64,000 bases of DNA from Chrysoperla carnea (Eukaryota; Arthropoda; Insecta; Neuroptera; Chrysopidae), in NCBI RefSeq assembly GCF_905475395.1, contig NC_058337.1, positions 135,677,960 through 135,741,959 on the forward strand, given 5' to 3'. The position numbers were made by a program, and so were the translations under genes. Below the pieces are notes generated by a model. It was not told the origin of the DNA. It worked only from the letters and a program-made list of their open reading frames with translations, and searched no databases. Shown here in pieces: positions 57,699 to 64,000 of the stretch. Every line of letters starts with the position of its first letter. The first letter of the stretch is position 1.

Positions 57699-59317
57699 TA
57701 AATGTAAACTAAAATTAGTCATTCTGCGGCATAAATGAACTTTTGAAATATGATAAAGTAGAATTGTTTTATGTATGCTTTTGTTTTTGAATGTTGCTCA
57801 AAAAAACTATTTGGACTACATTTTAGCGAACAACAATTTCCAATTATTTAATCATTGCTCTTAGGGGCACATATATCCATTAACCGGAAAAATAATCAGG
57901 GAGTATTAATTGAATGTAAGTTTCTCAGAAATTGTCTAAAATCCTATTCGAAAAGCGAATTCTCATATCGATCTCAGGCTAATTTTTAAGAAAGTCAATA
58001 AATCAAATCTTTGTTACTTTGAGTTCTAATTACTAAATTAAAAACCAAGATAACAATTGTTTTTGGCTGGTTTCTAATTTAAGCTGATCGATCGATCTTT
58101 AAAATCTGATTCTTGTGTCACCAGACGAACGACGTAATTTTTTTTATAAATTTAATTATAAAAAACACTGGTTTTCTATGTATGAGAGGATATTCAAGCT
58201 ATTGGAAGGACAGAATGAGACCGTATAATAGCTCAGAAATTAATCAAAAAGTGGCGCTGATCACATGAAAATGAATGAAAAAAAGCCAACCAAAAAAAGT
58301 CATCTGCCAAAAAATGTCGATATGTTTGGTCTCATACTTAAGCTTCGTTCACGTATGCACCAACAGATGACATTCGTGCATAAGTTCCTATTCACGAAAT
58401 GATCCCTAATAAAACGAAAACATAAACGTTTTTTACTATTTCAACAGAAAATTTAATTTTAAAATGTGATTGAAATTGTTGTATTTGTATTGTATAAACC
58501 TTAGTGGTCGCCCAGCGCGGCGTAGGTCGCTGATAATCAACTTTTCAATTTTGTATTTTAGTCGATTATGATTACGTTTTTAATTATTCTATCGGCTTTA
58601 ATTTTCTTTAATCTACCTTATATGTTTAAATATTTATCCAAGTCACATGCATATTTTAAAATAACTATAATATTAATTAATACAGCTTTCAATCAATAAA
58701 TTGACTCAACTGTCAATTTGTGCTATTAAAATCGTCAATATTGTCATTTTATTGCACGAACGTTTGCATATGTTTTGTATGTATATGATTATATTTTCTA
58801 TTTATAAATAACTAATTTTTTTAATCAATTTTTATTTAACAAAATGAAAAAAATATTTACTACATTACTACATTGTATATTATCATTATTATCAATAATC
58901 TAATGACTATTTGTACGCTAAAATATTAAAAATAACCACACAATAAAAGTTAAAAATTCCATTAATTTCCACAAATTATTTGTTCACCGGAGTTTTTTTG
59001 TTTGTTTTGGATTTGATTGTTCTTTTTTCATCACAACGGAGTCAGGTAATAAAAATCGAATAACAGAGTCACATCACAAACTAGATTATTACCATTCTAT
59101 TTTTTTTACTGAATATGTAGTTATAATTTTCCGTTGACTCCACCGTGTAACTGATATTTTATAAAATCCAAATTAGTGGAATCTGTTGAATGATTCGTTT
59201 TGAGAATTGGATCAATTTCGGCAAAAAATTCTTCTTGGATCTTTCGTTTTTAGTGACTGAGGTTTTGTAAACAAATTCAGAGATGTTGTAATCCCCTCCA
59301 AAGTAGTGCAAATATCT
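57699..59317. other. Intergenic, no gene seen
   Basis: Contains a solo copy of the CACCAACAGATG repeat (about 58350-58410) related to 21517-21666. Nothing else was recognised. Confidence 0.45.
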
Positions 59318-59433
59318 GCGAAAATCTTCAATTTTCGACACAGGGCTGAAATATGAAATAAACACTGCTTTAAATGCGAAAATCTTCAATTTTCGACACA
59401 GGGCTGAAATATGAAATAAACACTGCTTTAAAT
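59318..59433 (+). repeat. Perfect 58-bp tandem duplication
   Basis: GCGAAAATCTTCAATTTTCG starts at 59318 and 59376, and the two 58-bp copies appear identical throughout. Within each, GAAAATCTTCAATTTTC is itself a near-palindrome. The 108-codon minus-strand open frame (59159-59485) contains the duplicated segment and is not supported as a gene. Confidence 0.95.
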
Positions 59434-60859
59434 AAGTTGAACGTGTAAATAAGTTTTGAAAAATATGTATGCAAATTATTAACATGTTAATAGATACGGC
59501 ATATCATTAATGGCCTTAATATATGTATAATTATAGTCTTTATATTAAAATTAAAAATTAATGATGATTATTTTTATAAGTGCAATGACAGCATATACAG
59601 TATTGTCTGTTGATAAAGGCATTATGTAACACCAAATATGGTAATGTATCTTAAATAATGCCAAAAGAATTATTTTGTCTAAAATTAAAACTATATATGG
59701 CAAATCGGCGTCTAATAAGTAATCGCTTGACATAAAAGCTCTGTTCTCTACAAAACCTGCCAAGGGAGCGTCCAAAAACTACGGAGCTCAATTCCAAACA
59801 CTTTGGAATCCCTCTCTCCCTCCCCTATTAAATGTTTTTCTGAAAAAAATTAACCCCAATATAAGGTTTTTAAAGCATAACCTATAGGTTAATACAAATT
59901 TTCAGCCATACACTTCCACATGTTTTCACGATTTGTTTGATGTTGTGAAATCAGGTTTTTCCTAAAACTGGATTTCAACAGATTGTGAATAAACAGATGT
60001 TTATAAAGAAATCATAGTAATTTACAATAATACTGTTCAAATGTTGCATGAACTGCCTAAGAAAACATATTCTCCTCTGCTAATGGGCATTCTATAAACC
60101 ACAGATTTTTTTTTTAATTTAAGCCTGCTTGCGACTGCTATATTGATTGCTTGACGTCGTAAGTGATTTTCCAAATATTGCAACTTTCAATTTATAGAGA
60201 CATTATATGTATTTTACTCCCGTTGCTTGCTAGAATCTACTAGTTGCTCTCTAAGAATGAATATTATTTTATGCAGAAATATATTATTCACTTCCTGCAC
60301 GTACACAGAAATTGAATTTAAAGCCACAAAAAGTTTGTTTTCTATTCTGTTTTGACCGCTGCACATAATAAAATATTCATTTAGAGGTCAGCTAATGTTT
60401 TTGGGGTCAGCATTCATTCATGCTGCTCCACGTTTGTTCTAATAAAAAATTCAAATCATCCTACACTCGTTAATGGTTGCAAAAATGTACTTTCTAACCC
60501 CATTAAAAAAGTTTTTATGGGTTATGTATGTTTGCAAATATTTTTTAAGGTAGTTCACTAGAAAAATCAGTGCTTTTAAAAATTTGATGAACTCAAATAA
60601 GAACAAAACAGCTCAAGTTTCATCAAATTTTTGTTAAAATTGGCATAAATAGGCTTTTCAGGCGTTTTCACTCGAATTCGGTAAATTGATTAATTCCTTA
60701 ATGACTGCGTAAAAAATCATCGAAGGCCGATTCACCAGCGTGACAACTAACCCTCGAATCAAATCTCGACTTCATAAGAAGCCAATGGCCAATCTGAGGA
60801 TCATTCAGTGGACGTAATCACAAGGTTAACGCAAGGGCTCTTCTAATTTATAAAAAATA
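59434..60859. other. Intergenic, no gene seen
   Basis: AT-rich stretch. The open frame at 59551-59775 has no support. Confidence 0.45.
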
Positions 60860-60932
60860 GTCATTCAACACTTTCTATACAGAGTATTTCTACAATTAAT
60901 TCAATCAATAGTTTTTTTTTTCAACTGTTTAC
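60860..60932 (-). mobile_element. Dispersed family A, end remnant
   Basis: TTTCTATACAGAGTATTTCT then ACAATTAATTCAATCAATAG is the family A end seen at 19128-19183 and 47815-47870. The rest of the element is missing. Confidence 0.5.
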
Positions 60933-62413
60933 TGTAAAAATAAGAATTATAGATGATTTTTATCGCAGCTGAATCCTCTTGAGTGATTTCTACGCTGGTG
61001 AATTGATTTGATATCCTAATTAACCCTACTAATCTTCTAATAAGTAAGTTTATAGCTAAACCATTTTCAAAAATTACAAAAATTGCCAACTAAATAAGTG
61101 CCCAATAAGATTTTACGGGTGAAATGTCGTTGAGTGTATTGTCGGTGGTTGTATTTGGCCTGGATGTATTGTCGGAGAGAAATTTGTCGAGGCTAAATCC
61201 TTGAATGATCTACTAGTACCTAACTTCCTTCCTCTTCTCCCCCAAAAAATTCTGCCATCTAGTATTTTTCATTTTGAATGGATAATAATGTACAGAATAG
61301 TGTGTTATACTATTTGGAGCTCCGTTTGTGACGAGTGAACTACCTTAGGGCTTATTCAGTACGCTAAGTGTACGCTTTGCTGTACATACGAGAACAAATA
61401 ATGTAAAAAAGATATTGTGGCGGTGTGGTGGTCGTGTCGTTATTATGATGATAGTGATGTAGTGGGTTGGTTCAGTCTGGTTGTGTGTTGAAGATGAGAA
61501 AAGAAGGCTTCCGGAAACAGAGAGAAATATGGAACGGACAGCCTGGCGCCTGTAAATGTCTTTTATCACTATATAATAATATATATTCTATACATTTTAT
61601 GAACTGTGCATGCACATATATAGTTCATTCAGCGATATCAACAAATGGTTTTACAATAACACAAGTGACGCAGGAATTTGAAAACTTTTGAAAAACTGGA
61701 AAATAATTACTTTAAAATTCTTTAAAAGTTTCTTACCAAATATTTAAAATAATTTGATATACAATAAATAATTTTATAACTAGAATATTTTAAATGGCCA
61801 GATAAATCAATGACGAACATCTTCTTCAACTCTTTAAAGTTTCGAACAATAATCTACACACAAAATGTCTTACACTGTTCAAACGTTTTAAAGAAAAAAG
61901 CGCCATTGGTACATGCAGCCTCAATGAATGAATAAATATTGATGATTGATGATTTTGATCGATTTTTTCCATTTCTGTGAGGAGTAGAAATATTGGGATG
62001 ATAATTAAAATGCAGTTACGATTTTATATATTAGAGAGCGATAACATTGACGGAGATCTTGAAATTGGAATTTCGATTTGAGAAGATAGATTTGTTTAAT
62101 AGGCACAGTTTTGAAATAAATATTCTTCAATCCCGTTGAACTCCCGAACAATAGAAAAATTATCCACAATCAAACAGTACATCGTTTCCTTTTTTGTTCC
62201 ATTAATTGGATCGGTGCGGTGGATCGCTTTCTTTTTGATTCGATTGACTTGAACCCTAAATACAAATATAGTATTCTATTTGAAAAAAGATTGATAAGAT
62301 ATTTTCAGTGTTTTTGAAGTGAATACTTCTTTAGCCGCGTTAAGCGATTTTATTGTGAAAGTGTTTAAGTAGGGGATAAAAATTAAGATTTGCTGACGTC
62401 ATCGTAACTTTGG
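60933..62413. other. Intergenic, no supported gene
   Basis: A patch at 61130-61560 is less AT-rich, with repeated TGTATTGTCGG (61135 and 61165) and GGTGTGGTGGTCGTGTCG at about 61420. Overlapping open frames on both strands (61345-61569 minus, 61467-61691 plus) show no motif. A non-coding exon or promoter cannot be excluded. Confidence 0.35.
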
Positions 62414-62535
62414 AAGCGACATGCATACCATGTGAAAATACTGGTTTACAACCGATCCCTGAAGTTAAGCAACATTGGGCGCAATCAGTATTTCGATTGG
62501 GTACCATTTGAGAACATTCTGTGCTGTTGCCTTTT
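62414..62535 (+). pseudogene. 5S rRNA-like sequence, diverged
   Basis: The ~120-bp segment runs from GCGACATGCATACCATG to CTGTGCTGTTGCC followed by TTTT, in the order of an insect 5S rRNA gene. The internal pol III control region is the best preserved: GAAGTTAAGCAACATTGGGC corresponds to the A box and GATTGGGTACC to the C box. The arms have many changes (for example AAAATACTGGTTTACAACC for the usual loop region), so the helices would be weakened. It is either a dead 5S copy or the head of a 5S-derived SINE. Confidence 0.8.
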
Positions 62536-63182
62536 AATTATTTATAATAGATTATCACTAGTTTATTGTTGATATATTCGAATAGACCATATGGTAATTT
62601 CATTATTGAAGGACAATAGATACTTCGTTTCGCCACAAATATACAAACGATCAGTAGTATAGACTTATAGAAGTAATGTTAAATAATGATGATTTAAACG
62701 TTATAGCAGTGAGCTGGTAGTTGGTATCATCATCTGTAAATAACATCGTTTCAAGTATTATGATTAAATTTTTATTACGAATATAAATAATAAATTCAAT
62801 ATTTCATAATCAAATTATTTTACAATTCAATTGGTATTTTTAAAGCTGTAGATACGAATGAATATAGACATAGTTACCTATATACTGAATATGCTAACAG
62901 AGTAGTGAGCATACGTACCTACACGTATAAATACCAATACACCACGTATGATAGATATTATGATGTTTGAACTTATACACCTGAATTATTTTTGATTGAC
63001 AATATTTATACCGTGCTCTAAAAATTCACGTATATGTACAATAAAATTTGCAAAATTAAAAAAAAAAAGTGTGTTAGCTCCAATGCACGACTGGAGTTTA
63101 CTACTTAAGTGTTGGAGAATGTGCTGTCAGTCAGCAGAACTCTCGCTCCCTGAATTAGCTGAAACAAAAAGAAGAAGAAAAG
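62536..63182. other. Intergenic to the inverted repeat
   Basis: AT-rich. A plus-strand frame of 77 codons (62996-63229) passes through HDWSLLLKCWRMCCQSAELS and ends in the left arm of the inverted repeat. Confidence 0.4.
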
Positions 63183-63736
63183 GTTCTTTACCAAATTTGG
63201 ATCTGAAACCTTATTTACGAGATAATTAACCTACTCTTATATTAATCAATTAATAAAAAAATGCATTCGTTAAAATAAAATTCATCCAATAAAACACTAC
63301 TTAAACAGAGAATGTGATTTATCATAGTGTGAAGGAATGACCTAAATACAAAATTACTACAAAAAAAAAAACTATTTGGATACTTATATTATTATAAAAA
63401 CTAACTCCTAAACCAGTTTTTATTATACTCCCTTTCTTTGTAATTTTAGTTTTGTACGAAACCTATCGTGCGCATATCACATACCTTAGATTGTTCTTAT
63501 CGAAACAGACCATGTACTCACAGAAAAGACCACATTATGTATATTTTGTTGAAGTTTTAAGTGGATACAATGTATAAGATTTTGTTTTAGTTTTTTTTGT
63601 AGTAAATTTTAGGTCACTCCTTCACGCTCTGATAAAACACACCCTCTGTTTAAGTAGTATTTTATTGAATTAATTTTATTTTGATGAGGATAATTATCTC
63701 GTAAATTAGACCTCAGATCCAAATTTGGTAGAGAAC
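63183..63736. repeat. Tail-to-tail inverted repeat with shared open frame
   Basis: The left arm (63183 to about 63373) and right arm (about 63585-63736) are reverse complements with scattered mismatches and a ~35-bp length difference. Read into the repeat from each side, both arms encode similar peptides: GSLPNLDLKPYLRDN then stop on the plus strand, SSLPNLDLRSNLRDNYP continuing on the minus strand to GCVLSEREGVT and stop near 63610. The right-arm frame is preceded by an acceptor-like CTACCTTTATAATCTGAG. Similarity extends past the stop into GTGACCTAAA and the ACTACAAAAAAAA tract. It may be a duplicated 3' exon or a coding repeat. I do not recognise the peptide. Confidence 0.65.
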
Positions 63737-64000
63737 TCAGATTATAAAGGTAGCCAAAGTTTTGCAGTCAATTGTAGAACACCCAGTATATATGGTAACC
63801 CGAAAACGTACGATGTACGTTGGTTGAGTAAAACAACTACACTGTGTGCTGTGCCCGTTAAGTTATAGTCGGTCTCAAACAGTAGATGCTTCGTCGACAG
63901 CACACAAGGATACAAGTTTTACTCACACATTCCTGAAAAGTGAAAGGTGTGTACGATAGATTGCGCACCAAAAACGTATCGAAGTCATTCGGTCACTATA
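63737..64000. other. Right edge, no gene seen
   Basis: GTAGAACACCCAGTATATAT at 63774-63793 resembles a DNA-transposon end and may bound the inverted-repeat unit. The last 200 bp are less AT-rich (CTGTGTGCTGTGCCCG) with no open frame supported. Confidence 0.35.

Noticed and set aside
59159..59485. 108-codon minus-strand frame
   Set aside because: Part of its length comes from the recent 58-bp duplication (not a multiple of three), and it has no motif.
61345..61691. Overlapping 74-codon frames on both strands
   Set aside because: They overlap antisense to each other with no motif, and neither can be preferred.

Overview
The window is nuclear DNA from a eukaryote, most likely an insect or another arthropod. 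It is strongly AT-rich with no long open frames. It carries an eukaryotic tRNA-Trp gene with a pol III terminator, one two-exon gene with GT-AG splice sites and a polyadenylation signal, a diverged 5S rRNA copy, and many transposable-element families typical of insects (pogo/Tigger-type MITEs, a hAT-type element with an 8-bp target duplication, 3' ends of I/R1/Jockey-type non-LTR retroelements). Species cannot be named from sequence alone. There are no bacterial operons, CRISPR arrays or phage genes.

Genes. The best protein gene lies on the minus strand at 37066-37505: two exons, a 92-bp intron, a signal peptide and a 115-residue product ending in a cysteine-rich TIL-like (trypsin-inhibitor-like) domain with an unusual cysteine layout. 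A complete tRNA-Trp(CCA) gene lies at 41235-41306. A weaker candidate, a 61-residue cysteine-containing secreted-type peptide with a TATA-like box upstream and AATAAA downstream, lies at 43428-43613. A possible CLIP-domain fragment sits at the extreme left (97-241, minus). A decayed 5S rRNA copy is at 62414-62535.

Repeats. 1-6.1 kb holds an AT-rich ~310-bp satellite-like repeat (family B), a near-perfect 147-bp-arm foldback (2484-2811), and a family C array (alternating ~165 and ~290-bp units) arranged as opposed forward and reverse arms around a ~530-bp spacer. Family B repeats that opposed layout at 22.5-24.6 kb. A dispersed family (A) of ~0.2-0.65 kb, bounded by a sequence containing CAATTGACTGAGTTAATTG, occurs about ten times (15.1, 18.5, 25.0, 26.0, 27.2, 31.4, 41.7, 43.0, 47.4, 60.9 kb) in both orientations. 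Pogo-type MITEs are at 13.2, 30.0, 37.7 and 57.2 kb, paired MITEs at 33.5 and 44.2 kb, a hAT-type element at 55.6 kb, and retroelement 3' fragments at 16.2 and 29.0 kb. The last 1 kb carries a tail-to-tail inverted repeat whose arms share a reading frame.

The remaining long stretches show no gene I can support. Most short open frames lie inside repeats or have no recognisable motif. I see no multi-gene pathway here: the window reads as gene-poor, repeat-dense intergenic (or intronic) DNA holding one small secreted-peptide gene and one tRNA gene.
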